DNA of 64,000 nt from Marinobacter sp. C7 (GTDB lineage Bacteria > Pseudomonadota > Gammaproteobacteria > Pseudomonadales > Oleiphilaceae). The notes below the pieces were generated by a model. It was not told the DNA's origin. It was given only the letters and a program-made list of their open reading frames with translations, and did not search any database. The DNA lies in the NCBI RefSeq assembly GCF_022343555.1, contig NZ_JAKQZH010000002.1, positions 1 to 64,000 on the forward strand, in the 5' to 3' direction. The translations under genes and the position numbers were made by a program. Shown here in pieces: positions 1 through 8,178 of the stretch (the stretch's first letter is position 1; each line of letters opens with the position of its first letter).

Positions 1-674
1 GCCCGGACCCGTTCCTGGTATTTGAAACGAAAAACACAGGGGACTCGCGTGTTACCGCCGGCACGGGCGTTGTAGGGGGCCGGCTCGAGCTTCGGGGCAT
101 TGCCGTGGTGATCGGCGAAGACCAGGGCCGGCGGTTCTGCTCCATCCACGCTGCCGTGCTGGTAACGGTAGTGCCAGCCCTCCTCGGCAGCCAGGCGCTC
201 GATCAAGGCCAGGTCGCTTTCCCGGTGCTGGACACAGTATTCCCGTTCTTCCGGGGTTCGCTTGAGATCGAAAACCGTGTTCACGATGCCCCGCTCTTCC
301 AGCAGGGTGCGGACGATGGCCCCGGTGTCCTGGCCCTGGAAGATCCGGCTGTTGTGCATCAGGCCGAGGCGCCAGAGAGGAGGCTGGAAGACGACTTCGT
401 ATCTGGTGCGGCGATGACCGGTATCGCCCCGGGCGAATTCGTTCACCACGCCGGTGAAGCGGCGCAGGGGTTGGCCGTCCTGCCAGACCACCAGGTCCAC
501 AGGTTGTTCCAGCAGGGCGTCGGCGGAGACATCGGGATCGGTACTGGCCAGGTCCAGTCGGCCCTGGAATAGCTCGGAGAGGTGCTCGGTCAGCGCGAAG
601 GCGACCACGGCGAAATGATCAGAGGGGAAGTCACCGACACGGGCGGTGAACTGCAATCCGCTTGCCTGGGGCAT
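1..674 (-). CDS. vgrG: Type VI secretion tip protein VgrG (5' part; continues beyond left edge)
   Basis: The minus strand is open from the ATG at 674 to the window edge, giving about 224 residues from MPQASGLQFT. VgrG forms the trimeric spike tip of the type VI secretion system. The VgrG/gp27-like N-terminal signature is clear: LMHNSRIFQGQ near residue 116, a LLEERGI segment, then REYCVQHRESDLALIERLAA followed by EEGWHYRYQHG. An AAGGA ribosome site lies about 8 nt before the ATG. Only the N-terminal gp27-like part is visible, so the gp5-like needle and any C-terminal effector domain are outside the window. No other T6SS gene is present, so it may be an orphan vgrG island or the end of a larger locus. 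Confidence 0.9.
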   Translation of the reverse strand, partial: MPQASGLQFTARVGDFPSDHFAVVAFALTEHLSELFQGRLDLASTDPDVSADALLEQPVDLVVWQDGQPLRRFTGVVNEFARGDTGHRRTRYEVVFQPPLWRLGLMHNSRIFQGQDTGAIVRTLLEERGIVNTVFDLKRTPEEREYCVQHRESDLALIERLAAEEGWHYRYQHGSVDGAEPPALVFADHHGNAPKLEPAPYNARAGGNTRVPCVFRFKYQERVR

Positions 675-819
675 GTCTTCAGTCCTTGAAGGGTTGATTC
701 GGTCCGTTGAATCGGTGCGGGGGGTCAAGCCATCGGATCCTTGATGGGGTGCCCGCAGAGTTGGAGAAGGTACCAGTGGCTTTGGAGAAAATCCAGAGTT
801 TGGAGATGGGGTTGAAGAT

Positions 820-849
820 GGGGTCAGATGAACACGTTCATCAGACCCC
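820..849. repeat. 30-bp palindromic repeat, subtype T, copy 1
   Basis: Arms GGGGTCAGATGAA and TTCATCAGACCCC flank a 4-nt centre. One mismatch in the right arm (CAG instead of CTG) distinguishes it from the other copies. It is the first of three copies in the livK-vgrG gap. Confidence 0.85.
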
Positions 850-868
850 TGGGGGTGGGGGTGAAGGT

Positions 869-898
869 GGGGTCAGAAGAAAGCTTTCTTCTGACCCC
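869..898. repeat. 30-bp palindromic repeat, subtype A, copy 2
   Basis: A perfect 30-bp palindrome whose left half is GGGGTCAGAAGAAAG. It carries the AGAAGA core (subtype A) instead of AGATGA and starts 19 nt after copy 1. Confidence 0.9.
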
Positions 899-933
899 GG
901 GTTTGGCCGCAAACTCGGAGTGGGGACTGAAAT

Positions 934-963
934 GGGGTCAGATGAAAGACTTCATCTGACCCC
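934..963. repeat. 30-bp palindromic repeat, subtype T, copy 3
   Basis: Perfect 13-bp arms GGGGTCAGATGAA and TTCATCTGACCCC surround AGAC. It lies 17 nt beyond the livK stop codon, so it may also act as a stem-loop at the livK transcript end. Confidence 0.9.
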
Positions 964-980
964 GGCTTTGACCAGCGGGC

Positions 981-2129
981 TTATTCAATCGGCTCGCGCA
1001 CGATCTTGCCATCCTTGACCACGGCCAGGGTGGTTTCGGTGACGAAGCCGCCCTTGTCGGTGACGTCGGTGACTTCGTACGGATTCTTGCTGGAATCCAT
1101 GTTCGCCAGGGCCTTGCCAATGGCGCCGCGGATGACCTTCGGGTCGGTGGACTCGGTGGCATCCATGGCTTCAACCAGGCCGTGCAGGGCCAGGTAGTTG
1201 TAGGCGGCTTCGGAGCCGGGCATCTTGCCGTACTTGTCCTGGTAGCGTTCGATGAAGCTCTTCGCTGCTTCGGTCTCATACACGCTCAGGGGAACGACGC
1301 CGATGGCGCCCTCCACCATCTCCATGCCGCCAGCGACTTCGGCCACTTCGTCAATCTTGGCCTGGTCCATGACGATGAAGCCGCCCTGGAAACCCATCTG
1401 GCGTGCCTGCTGAACCACCAGGCCGGTCGGCTCGGACGCGCCGCCGACGAACATCACGTCCGGATTCTCGGCGATGATCCGGCTGACGCCGGTGAAGAAG
1501 TCAGCGGACTTGTTGTAGTCCATGGGATTCTTGGCCACGACTTCGCCGCCCTTGGAGGTCCATTCCTCCTCGATCATGGAAGCCCAGATCTTGGCGTACT
1601 CGTGGGTGGCGCCGGCCATGCCCAGGGTCTTGCCTTCGTGTTCCAGGGCGTAGTCGGTAAAGGCACGGACGTAGCCATCGAAGGTCGGCGGAATACGCAG
1701 CGTCAGGGAGTTACCCTTCTCGGTAACGGTCGGTACGCTGGTGTAGGCCATGATCAGGAAATCGTCCTTCTCGTTGAAATCCTGCAGGGCAAAGACGCCA
1801 CCGGAGTGCGGGATGAAAACGGCGGGGACGTTGGATTCCTGCTTCAGGCGCTTGGCGTTTGTGGCGGCCTGGGCCGGTGAGTAGCGGTCGTCCAGGGAGA
1901 CCAGGTTGATGGTGGTCTTCTCGCCATCCAGGTCAAAGCCGCCGGCGGCATTGATTTCCTCGGCCGCCATGCGCAGCCCGGACAGGGTGTTTTCACCGTA
2001 CAGGGCGGCACCGCCGCTCAAGGGGCCGGTAAAGCCGATGTTCACCTCACCGGCCATGGCGCCGGCAGTCAGAGTCATGCCGAGGGTTGCCGCTGCGACA
2101 GCCTGAGCCAGTGTTTTCACGTTTTTCAT
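981..2129 (-). CDS. livK: Branched-chain amino acid-type ABC transporter, periplasmic binding protein
   Basis: 382 residues, type I periplasmic binding protein of the Leu/Ile/Val (HAAT) family. The ATG at 2129 is chosen because a GAGGAG Shine-Dalgarno sits about 8 nt upstream and a Sec signal peptide follows directly (basic MKNVK, hydrophobic core, cleavage probably after AGAMA). The mature start GEVNIGFTGPLSGGAALYG is typical of the family. It is the last gene of the livHMGF set, 49 nt after livF, with its own CA-motif leader. Members of this family also bind amides, aromatic acids and other organic acids. Given the surrounding acyl-CoA genes, the ligand may not be an amino acid. Confidence 0.93.
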   Translation of the reverse strand: MKNVKTLAQAVAAATLGMTLTAGAMAGEVNIGFTGPLSGGAALYGENTLSGLRMAAEEINAAGGFDLDGEKTTINLVSLDDRYSPAQAATNAKRLKQESNVPAVFIPHSGGVFALQDFNEKDDFLIMAYTSVPTVTEKGNSLTLRIPPTFDGYVRAFTDYALEHEGKTLGMAGATHEYAKIWASMIEEEWTSKGGEVVAKNPMDYNKSADFFTGVSRIIAENPDVMFVGGASEPTGLVVQQARQMGFQGGFIVMDQAKIDEVAEVAGGMEMVEGAIGVVPLSVYETEAAKSFIERYQDKYGKMPGSEAAYNYLALHGLVEAMDATESTDPKVIRGAIGKALANMDSSKNPYEVTDVTDKGGFVTETTLAVVKDGKIVREPIE

Positions 2130-2141
2130 TGTCTTCTCCTC

Positions 2142-2150
2142 GTTGTTGTT
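2142..2150 (-). promoter_or_regulatory. Candidate Hfq/Crc CA motif in livK leader
   Basis: On the minus strand the leader reads AACAACAAC directly before the CGAGGAG ribosome site, 13-21 nt upstream of the livK ATG. It matches AAnAAnAA, the site through which Hfq with Crc blocks translation of catabolic mRNAs in Pseudomonas. Motif seen directly; function inferred. Confidence 0.5.
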
Positions 2151-2178
2151 GTCTCTTGTGGATCCGAGTCCTGAGCCA

Positions 2179-2886
2179 TCAGGCTCCAATGTACGCTTTA
2201 CGAACTTCTTCATTGCCCAGCATGGTTTCCCGATCACCGTCCATGACCAGGCGACCGTTCTCCATCACATAGGCGCGGTCGGCGATCTTGAGGGCCGCAA
2301 AGGCATTCTGTTCCGCCAGCAGCACGGTGGTGCCGAGGCTGTTGATCTGCCGGATGGTCTCGAACATCTGCCGGACTACCAGCGGGGCCAGGCCCAGTGA
2401 GGGCTCGTCCAGAATCAGCAGCCGGGGCCGGCTCATCATGGCGCGACCAATGGCCACCATCTGCTGCTGCCCGCCGGACAGCGAACCCGCCGGCTGGCTG
2501 GCCTTGTCTTCGAGGATCGGGAACAGTTCCAGTACCTCGTTCAGGCGCTTCCTGTTGCCCTCCCGGTCACGCCGGTGCACATAGGCGCCCATCATCAGGT
2601 TCTGCTGCACACTCATCTGAGGGAACAGCTTGCGGCCTTCGGCACACTGCACAACGCCGCCAGACACCACGGCACTGGGCTTCATGCCATTCAGGTGCTT
2701 GTCCTCGAAGCGGATATCTCCCCCGGTCGGTTTGACCAGGCCACTGATGGCATTGAACAGGGTGGTCTTGCCGGCCCCGTTGGCGCCAAGCAGCACCACC
2801 AACTCACCGGTATCGACGGTCATGGAAATGTCGGTGAGGGCCTTGAAGCTGCCGTAGCAGACATCCACGTTCTCAAGCTGCAGCAT
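2179..2886 (-). CDS. livF: Branched-chain amino acid-type ABC transporter ATPase LivF
   Basis: About 235 residues. Walker A GANGAGKTT lies near residues 36-44, an intact LSGGQQQM signature and Walker B LLILDEPSLGLAP follow, then LLAEQN. I prefer the second ATG (2886): the GGGAGGAG ribosome site abuts the first ATG at 2892 but is correctly spaced for the second. It overlaps the 3' end of livG, showing translational coupling. It pairs with LivG to energise the LivHM permease. Confidence 0.93.
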   Translation of the reverse strand: MLQLENVDVCYGSFKALTDISMTVDTGELVVLLGANGAGKTTLFNAISGLVKPTGGDIRFEDKHLNGMKPSAVVSGGVVQCAEGRKLFPQMSVQQNLMMGAYVHRRDREGNRKRLNEVLELFPILEDKASQPAGSLSGGQQQMVAIGRAMMSRPRLLILDEPSLGLAPLVVRQMFETIRQINSLGTTVLLAEQNAFAALKIADRAYVMENGRLVMDGDRETMLGNEEVRKAYIGA

Positions 2887-3640
2887 CTTCATCTCCTCCC
2901 AGGTAGGCCTCGATCACCACCGGATTGTTACGGACTTCCTCAGGCGTGCCCTCGGCGATCTTCTCGCCGTGATCCAGCACCATGATCTTGTCCGCCAGGC
3001 TCATGATCATGTCCATCTTGTGTTCGATCAGACACACGGTCAGGCCGTTATCCACCATCTTGCGCATCAGCGCCGCGAAGCCCTCGGTTTCCTCCGGGTT
3101 CACACCGGCGGCGGGCTCGTCCAGCAGGACGATTTTCGGATCGGTCGCCAGCGCCAGGGCGAAGGCCACGCGCTTGCGTTCTTCCTGGGTGATATCGGCG
3201 ATGAACTGGCCGGCCACGTGGGTCAGGCCGACAAAATCGAGCGCTTCCATGGCCTTGTCCCGGGCCGCCTTCTCTTCCCGCTGCAGGCGCTTGCTGTTGA
3301 TCAGCACATCCCACAGGCCGGAGCGGGTACGCAGGCGATGGCCGACGATCAGGTTGTCCAGCACCGTCGCCTGCTCGAACAGGTTGGTGGTCTGGAAGGT
3401 CCGGCCGACGCCCAGCCGTGCCACCTGGTCACAGGGCATATGGGTAACATCCACACCATCCAGCAGGATTCGGCCGGAGGTGGGCTGATGCAGCCCGGAA
3501 ATCAGGTTGAAGAAGGTACTCTTGCCGGCACCATTGGGGCCGATGATGGCGTTGATCTTGCCCGCCTCGAAATCGACGGATACATCATTGACCGCCGCCA
3601 GGCCGCCAAACATCTTGGTGAGGTGTTCTACCTTAAGCAT
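2873..3640 (-). CDS. livG: Branched-chain amino acid-type ABC transporter ATPase LivG with atypical signature
   Basis: 255 residues. Walker [10 protein letters not shown], Walker [17 protein letters not shown] and the switch histidine region [15 protein letters not shown] are intact. The ABC signature, normally LPYGQQRR or LSGGQ in this family, reads [15 protein letters not shown] and lacks the glycines. The start overlaps livM by 8 nt and the end overlaps livF. The usual LivG helix with the AAGVNP loop supports the assignment. The degenerate signature would weaken one of the two composite ATP sites. Confidence 0.92.
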   Translation of the reverse strand: MLKVEHLTKMFGGLAAVNDVSVDFEAGKINAIIGPNGAGKSTFFNLISGLHQPTSGRILLDGVDVTHMPCDQVARLGVGRTFQTTNLFEQATVLDNLIVGHRLRTRSGLWDVLINSKRLQREEKAARDKAMEALDFVGLTHVAGQFIADITQEERKRVAFALALATDPKIVLLDEPAAGVNPEETEGFAALMRKMVDNGLTVCLIEHKMDMIMSLADKIMVLDHGEKIAEGTPEEVRNNPVVIEAYLGGDEDAAA

Positions 3641-4667
3641 TGTTCTCGGCCTCCCGTGCGCTTGCTGTCTGGACCTTGCTCTCCCTGCGTTTTTTGCCGG
3701 GGGCGAGGGACTGGGCCTTGTGGTGCATCCAGGTCAGGAACTGCCCGGTAATGCCCCGCGGGAAGAAGATCACCAGGATCACCAGCAGCGGGCCGAAGAT
3801 GATCATCCGGTACTCCTCAAGGAACTGCAGGGACTGGGTGATCCAGACAATGCCCACGGTGCCGAGCAGCGGGCCGGTCAAGGTGCCGATGCCCCCCACC
3901 AGCAGGTAGGTGATCATGTCGAAGGTGTGGTTGATGTTGGCCTCTTCCGGGCCGATGAAGCGCACCATGCCCGCGTAAAGGGCTCCGGCCAGGCCGGCGT
4001 AAGTGGTGGACAGCACAAAGGCCAGTACCTTGTTGCGCATCAGGTTGATGCCCAGGGACTGGGCCAGCTCGTCACCGTTGCGGATGGCGATGAAGGTGCG
4101 GCCCAGCAGCGACCGGGACAGCCGGCCCATGAACCAGATGGAGAACACCAGGAACGCCAGCACCAGGTAATAGAAGGGCGTGGTCTCGGTGAAGTCGACA
4201 AGCCCGAAACCCGAGGGCGCGGCAATATCCCGGACACCGATCGGGCCGTGGGTCAGTTCCTCCCACTTGTCGATCAGCAGGTAGATGATGAAGCCCACGC
4301 ACAGGGTGAAGATGGCAAAGTAGTGCTCTTTCAGACGCAGGGAAACAATCCCCACGAAGAAACCGAGCACCGCGGTCATCACCAGCGCCGCCACGAACGC
4401 CGGCCAGAAACTCCAGCCGGCATCGGCGGTGAGCAGCCCCAGGGTATAGGCGCCGATGGCGAAGAAACCACCATGGGCCAGGTTCAGCTGGCCACAGTAC
4501 CCGGTGATAATGTTCAGGCCATAGACCGCGATCGCCCAGACAAAGGCAGAGGCCATGACATAGACCTGGTACTCGTTATCCGCCAGGAACGGAAACACTA
4601 TCGCGAACGCCAGCAGCGCCATCTTGGCACCGGGCTTCATCAGCAGACTTCCAAGCTTGAACAGCAT
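3633..4667 (-). CDS. livM: Branched-chain amino acid-type ABC transporter permease LivM
   Basis: 344 residues, strongly hydrophobic with eight to nine predicted membrane segments. Family landmarks include [20 protein letters not shown] near residues 56-75 and the cytoplasmic coupling segment [20 protein letters not shown]. It starts 2 nt after livH and overlaps livG by 8 nt. The C-terminus is basic and cytoplasmic. Confidence 0.93.
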   Translation of the reverse strand: MLFKLGSLLMKPGAKMALLAFAIVFPFLADNEYQVYVMASAFVWAIAVYGLNIITGYCGQLNLAHGGFFAIGAYTLGLLTADAGWSFWPAFVAALVMTAVLGFFVGIVSLRLKEHYFAIFTLCVGFIIYLLIDKWEELTHGPIGVRDIAAPSGFGLVDFTETTPFYYLVLAFLVFSIWFMGRLSRSLLGRTFIAIRNGDELAQSLGINLMRNKVLAFVLSTTYAGLAGALYAGMVRFIGPEEANINHTFDMITYLLVGGIGTLTGPLLGTVGIVWITQSLQFLEEYRMIIFGPLLVILVIFFPRGITGQFLTWMHHKAQSLAPGKKRRESKVQTASAREAENNA

Positions 4668-4669
4668 GA

Positions 4670-5533
4670 TCAGTGCGCCCCCTTCGCAAACAGCCCCTGC
4701 GGGCGGACAGACAGAATCAGCACCAGCAACCCGAAGGCGATGATGTCCTTATAGGCGGTGGAGATGTAGAAGCCGCCGAACGCCTCCGCAAATCCGATGA
4801 TCATGCCGCCGGCGATGGCACCGGGAATGCTGCCCATGCCACCGAGGATGATGATGACAAAGGCCTTCATGATGACCAGGTGGCCCATGGCCGGGTAAAC
4901 CAGGTTGATCGGCGCGTAGAGGCTGGCCGCCACCGCTGCCAGCACACCGGAGATGGCGAAGGTCATCATGGCCACCCGGTTGGCATCGATACCCACCAGG
5001 AAAGCACCCTCACGGCTCTGGGCCATGGCGATGATGGTGGCACCGGTCATGGTCTTGCGCAGGAACAGCTGGAGGGCAATCACCAGGACAAAGGCACCGA
5101 CAATGATCAGCAGCCGTTGCTCCGGGATGATCAGGCCGTCGAAGTTCATGATGCCCGTGAACGGCGAGGACAGACGGCGGAAGTCGGAGCCCCAGAACAT
5201 CTGCACCACCGCTTCCAGGAACAGCAGGATGCCGATGGCCGCGATCTTGTCGTGGATCGGCGGGGAATTGCGCAGCGGGTGGAAAACCAGACGTTCGCAG
5301 AGAATGGCGAGTACGGCGACAACGGCGGCCGAGCCGGCCATGGCAACCCAGTAGTGCACGCCCAGATCCGTCATGAAGAAGTACGACATGAACGCACCGA
5401 CCATATACAGCGCGCCATGGGCAAAGTTCGGAATGTGGAGAATTCCGTAGACCAGGGTCAGGCCGAGGGCTACGAGTCCGTAGATGCTCCCCAGGGTTAA
5501 CCCGTTGATGATTTGCTGGAAGAAAAGGTTCAA
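4670..5533 (-). CDS. livH: Branched-chain amino acid-type ABC transporter permease LivH
   Basis: 287 residues, hydrophobic permease of the LivH family. [20 protein letters not shown] is near the N-terminus and [16 protein letters not shown] near residue 220. Translation appears to begin at a TTG (5533), because a GGAGGGG ribosome site lies about 6 nt upstream and no in-frame ATG fits. It is the first gene of the liv transcription unit, preceded by a promoter candidate, a leader hairpin and a CA motif. Confidence 0.92.
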   Translation of the reverse strand: MNLFFQQIINGLTLGSIYGLVALGLTLVYGILHIPNFAHGALYMVGAFMSYFFMTDLGVHYWVAMAGSAAVVAVLAILCERLVFHPLRNSPPIHDKIAAIGILLFLEAVVQMFWGSDFRRLSSPFTGIMNFDGLIIPEQRLLIIVGAFVLVIALQLFLRKTMTGATIIAMAQSREGAFLVGIDANRVAMMTFAISGVLAAVAASLYAPINLVYPAMGHLVIMKAFVIIILGGMGSIPGAIAGGMIIGFAEAFGGFYISTAYKDIIAFGLLVLILSVRPQGLFAKGAH

Positions 5534-5550
5534 GTCTGCCCCTCCGGTGT

Positions 5551-5558
5551 TTGTTGTT
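5551..5558 (-). promoter_or_regulatory. Candidate Hfq/Crc CA motif in livH leader
   Basis: The minus strand reads AACAACAA about 18-25 nt upstream of the TTG start and just before the GGAGGGG ribosome site. It exactly matches AAnAAnAA. Regulatory role inferred. Confidence 0.5.
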
Positions 5559-5585
5559 ATCGGACGTTTTTGAGGCTTCGAACCA

Positions 5586-5603
5586 CAGGGCCGAATGGCC
5601 CTG
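5586..5603 (-). promoter_or_regulatory. Stem-loop in livH 5' leader
   Basis: CAGGGCC and GGCCCTG arms (7 bp) enclose a 4-nt loop between the promoter candidate and the livH start. No U-tract follows, so a regulatory or stabilising leader hairpin is more likely than a terminator. Confidence 0.4.
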
Positions 5604-5618
5604 CAGTCTTGTATGGAA

Positions 5619-5646
5619 CAATTACACTGATCGTCTCAACTGTCAA
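5619..5646 (-). promoter_or_regulatory. Sigma70-type promoter candidate for livHMGFK
   Basis: On the minus strand a perfect TTGACA (5646-5641) is followed after 16 nt by TAATTG (5624-5619). The surroundings are AT-rich against a GC-rich background. The position suits an mRNA starting about 80 nt before livH. Confidence 0.5.
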
Positions 5647-5697
5647 TATTTTAAAATGATATTTCGCTGTGCGATCCTTAATAGCTACCAGGTACCG

Positions 5698-7365
5698 CTA
5701 TTGAGACTGCTTCTTCCACTCTTCTTCCTGCAGGGCCCGCCACATCAGCTTGCCGGTTGGTGATTTCGGCAACTCATCCACGAACTCCACGATGGTCGGG
5801 ACTTTGTAAGCCGCCATCTGTTCCTTGCACCAGGCGGTAATATCGGCTTCGGTGGTCTTGCCCCCGGCTTCCGGGGTCAGCACGATGCAGGCTTTGACCG
5901 TCTCGCCCCGCTTGGGATCCGGCGCGGAGATGATGCATACCTCGTGAATCGCGGGGTGACGGTACATCAGCCCCTCGACTTCGGAGGGCCACACTTTGAA
6001 GCCGGAGGCGTTGATCATGCGCTTGACCCGGTCGACCATGAAGAAATAGCCGTCCTCGTCGTAGTAGCCCAGGTCGCCAGTACGGAAGAAACGCTTGCCA
6101 TCGATCTCGACAAACGCTGCTTCGGTCTCCGCCGGCCGATTCCAGTATCCGATCGTGACCTGGGGGCCACAGGAGACGATTTCGCCCGTCTCGCCCGGGC
6201 CCTTCTCCTCCAGGGTGTCCACATCGATGATGCGGCTATCCACATCAAACACCGGAATGCCGAGGCACTGGGGCTTGGGATGCGCGGTGGGGTTGATGTG
6301 GGTCGCGGCCATGGTTTCAGAGAGGCCATAGCCCTCGATGTAGTCCAGCCCGGTCATCCGCTTGAGTTTTTCGGCCACCGCAACGGGCATGGCGGCACCA
6401 CCGCCTCCGATCATGTTCAGGCTGCTGAGGTCGTACTTGCCGATATCCGGATTGGACAGGAAGTCCACCGCCATGGTGACGATGTTGGTCCACCCGGTTA
6501 CCTTGTAACGCTCGATCAGCCGTGCCGCCGTGGTGCGCTCCCAGCGGGTCATGATCACCGAGGTCGAACCGGTGAAAATCGGGCCGTTCATGGATCCGGT
6601 CATGCCGGTGACATGGAAGAAAGGCAGGGTCGCCAGCTGGACACTGTCCGCCGTGGTCAGGTTCCAGAACACCCGGTGGACCGCCGTTGCCATCACCGAG
6701 CGATGAGTGTGCATGCACCCCTTGGGTGCGCCGGTGGTACCGGAACTGTAGGGAATCACCGCCAGGTCCTCGGGCGTCGCGGTATGTGGCGCCGGGGTAT
6801 GGCCCGCCGCCATTGCGGCTTCCCAGGTGACCACTCCCGGCACCTCCCGGGACCAGGCCGGAGCCGCCACTTCGGCGGGCAGATCCAGGTCGGTCTCGGG
6901 GTTGATGTAGGTGCTGTAGGAGGCAACCACCACCTGCTCAAGATCGGTTTCACCGATCATGGGCGCGATGAAACCTGCCAACTCCTGCCCGGCCATGCAG
7001 ACCGTAGCACCGGTATCGGCAATGAAGTGCTCCAGCTCCGCCGCCCGGTTCATGGGGTTCACCGGGATCACCACGGCGTCGGCACGCAGGATGGCATAGT
7101 AGGAAATCACGTACTGCGGGGAGTTCTGCATATACAGCAGCACCCGGTCACCCTTACTGACGCCCTGGGCCTGCAGATAGCCGGCCATGGTTTCCACTTC
7201 CTCATTAAGGCGCCGGTAGTTTATGGGCGCATCGTAGAAGATGATGGCGGTATGGTCAGGGTAGCGCCGGGCCGAAATCTCCAGGTTGGTGTAGACGCTG
7301 GTCTTCGGCAGGGTCATGGTTTTGGGCAGTTCCTTGGGCCAGACCTTGTAATGACGTTCAAACAT
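5698..7365 (-). CDS. Long-chain fatty acid-CoA ligase family protein (AMP-forming)
   Basis: 555 residues of the adenylate-forming superfamily, which activates a carboxylic acid with ATP and then transfers it to CoA. The phosphate loop IPYSSGTTGAPKG is near residue 210, GYGLSET near 345, RTGDLGYYDEDGYFF near 430, the hinge VDRVKRMINASGFKVWP follows, and the catalytic lysine lies in KSPTGKLMWR near the end. It is 24 nt from the surE-like gene and transcribed with the upstream phosphotransferase block. A LvaE-like role in activating a hydroxy- or keto-acid is possible, but the substrate cannot be read from sequence. Confidence 0.9.
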   Translation of the reverse strand: MFERHYKVWPKELPKTMTLPKTSVYTNLEISARRYPDHTAIIFYDAPINYRRLNEEVETMAGYLQAQGVSKGDRVLLYMQNSPQYVISYYAILRADAVVIPVNPMNRAAELEHFIADTGATVCMAGQELAGFIAPMIGETDLEQVVVASYSTYINPETDLDLPAEVAAPAWSREVPGVVTWEAAMAAGHTPAPHTATPEDLAVIPYSSGTTGAPKGCMHTHRSVMATAVHRVFWNLTTADSVQLATLPFFHVTGMTGSMNGPIFTGSTSVIMTRWERTTAARLIERYKVTGWTNIVTMAVDFLSNPDIGKYDLSSLNMIGGGGAAMPVAVAEKLKRMTGLDYIEGYGLSETMAATHINPTAHPKPQCLGIPVFDVDSRIIDVDTLEEKGPGETGEIVSCGPQVTIGYWNRPAETEAAFVEIDGKRFFRTGDLGYYDEDGYFFMVDRVKRMINASGFKVWPSEVEGLMYRHPAIHEVCIISAPDPKRGETVKACIVLTPEAGGKTTEADITAWCKEQMAAYKVPTIVEFVDELPKSPTGKLMWRALQEEEWKKQSQ

Positions 7366-7367
7366 GG

Positions 7368-7375
7368 TTGTTATT
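7368..7375 (-). promoter_or_regulatory. Candidate Hfq/Crc CA motif at acyl-CoA ligase start
   Basis: The minus strand reads AATAACAA ending 3 nt before the ATG, between the GGGGAG ribosome site and the start codon. It matches AAnAAnAA. Function inferred. Confidence 0.4.
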
Positions 7376-7389
7376 CTCCCCAGGGTGAA

Positions 7390-8169
7390 TCAGTCAGCCG
7401 CTTCGGCGGACAAATCAAAGGTGTCGTTGCCCCCTGGCAGGGGGTCTTCATGTCGTAAGGGTGTGACGGCCACCGCTTTGTCCCGGAGCACGGTAACATC
7501 GGCATCCGGAGCCACTATGTGGCGTGAGCTGCGCTCAAAGCCCAGCCACCAGTACGGCAGGCTGCGGGCGTCACGCCCGGCCAGCAGTCTCGGCCGCTGG
7601 ATAGAACCGGTGGACTGCCGGCACCAGCGTGCCGTGGTGATCTCGCCGGCCTCACAGGCCGGGAAATTGACGTTCCAGGCGCGGGCCTCGCCGGGCTGGT
7701 AGAGCTTTCGGATCAGGGTCTCGCCATGGGTTTCCACCGGCGACCACCGGATGCCGTCGCGGGTCAGGAACGCCTGGCTCATGGCGATGGCCGGAATGTT
7801 CATGTGCAGGGCACTGAGCACGGCCCCGACGGTACCGGAGTACTGCACCGAATCGCTGATGTTGGCCCCGCAATTGACGCCGGAGAGGACCAGGTCCGGC
7901 GGCGTTTCCCCGAACCACTCGGCCAGGGAATAGAGCACACAGTCTGCGGGCGTGCCGGAGACGGCATAGCGCTTGGTTCCGGTTTCATAGACCCGGAGCG
8001 GACTGTGGATGGAAATGCTCTGGCCGGCACCACTGCGGTCATGCTCCGGCGCGACTACCCAGACCTCCTCGGCGAGTCGCCGGGCGATGGTCTCCAGGAT
8101 CGCCAGCCCCGGCGCATTGATGCCGTCGTCGTTGGTGATCAGGATGCGTTCACATATCGGACCGTTCAT
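7390..8169 (-). CDS. surE: SurE-family 5'/3'-nucleotidase (phosphatase) inside catabolic operon
   Basis: 259 residues. SurE metal-site motifs are present: ILITNDDGINAPG at residues 9-21, the SGAGQS loop near 46-51 and SGVNCGANISDSVQYSGTVG near residue 95. Known SurE proteins are metal-dependent phosphatases of nucleoside monophosphates and other phosphoesters. The context is unusual: it is not beside pcm, nlpD or rpoS but lies between a CoA ligase (24 nt) and an acyl-CoA-kinase-like phosphotransferase (9 nt). This paralogue may therefore act on a phosphorylated catabolic intermediate, which is speculation. The symbol denotes family only. Confidence 0.85.
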   Translation of the reverse strand: MNGPICERILITNDDGINAPGLAILETIARRLAEEVWVVAPEHDRSGAGQSISIHSPLRVYETGTKRYAVSGTPADCVLYSLAEWFGETPPDLVLSGVNCGANISDSVQYSGTVGAVLSALHMNIPAIAMSQAFLTRDGIRWSPVETHGETLIRKLYQPGEARAWNVNFPACEAGEITTARWCRQSTGSIQRPRLLAGRDARSLPYWWLGFERSSRHIVAPDADVTVLRDKAVAVTPLRHEDPLPGGNDTFDLSAEAAD

Positions 8170-8178
8170 GGGGTTTCC

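Larger units (their letters stand above)
675..980. other. Intergenic region between livK and vgrG, occupied by palindromic repeats
   Basis: About 306 bp separate the livK stop from the vgrG start, both on the minus strand. Three 30-bp GGGGTCAGA-type palindromes fill 820-963. The rest is G-rich with no credible reading frame. A vgrG promoter should lie near 680-800, but I see no convincing -35/-10 pair. Confidence 0.6.

Noticed and set aside
820..963. CRISPR array
   Set aside because: Three palindromic units have unequal gaps of 19 and 35 nt, no uniform spacers, and identical-type copies occur elsewhere singly or in pairs; no cas genes.
3507..4754. 415-codon plus-strand frame opposite livM
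   Set aside because: Antisense of a membrane protein gene, giving an artificial Gln/Asp/His-rich product.
5944..7458. 504-codon plus-strand frame opposite the acyl-CoA ligase
   Set aside because: Histidine- and glycine-rich antisense composition with no family features, while the minus strand encodes intact adenylate-forming motifs.
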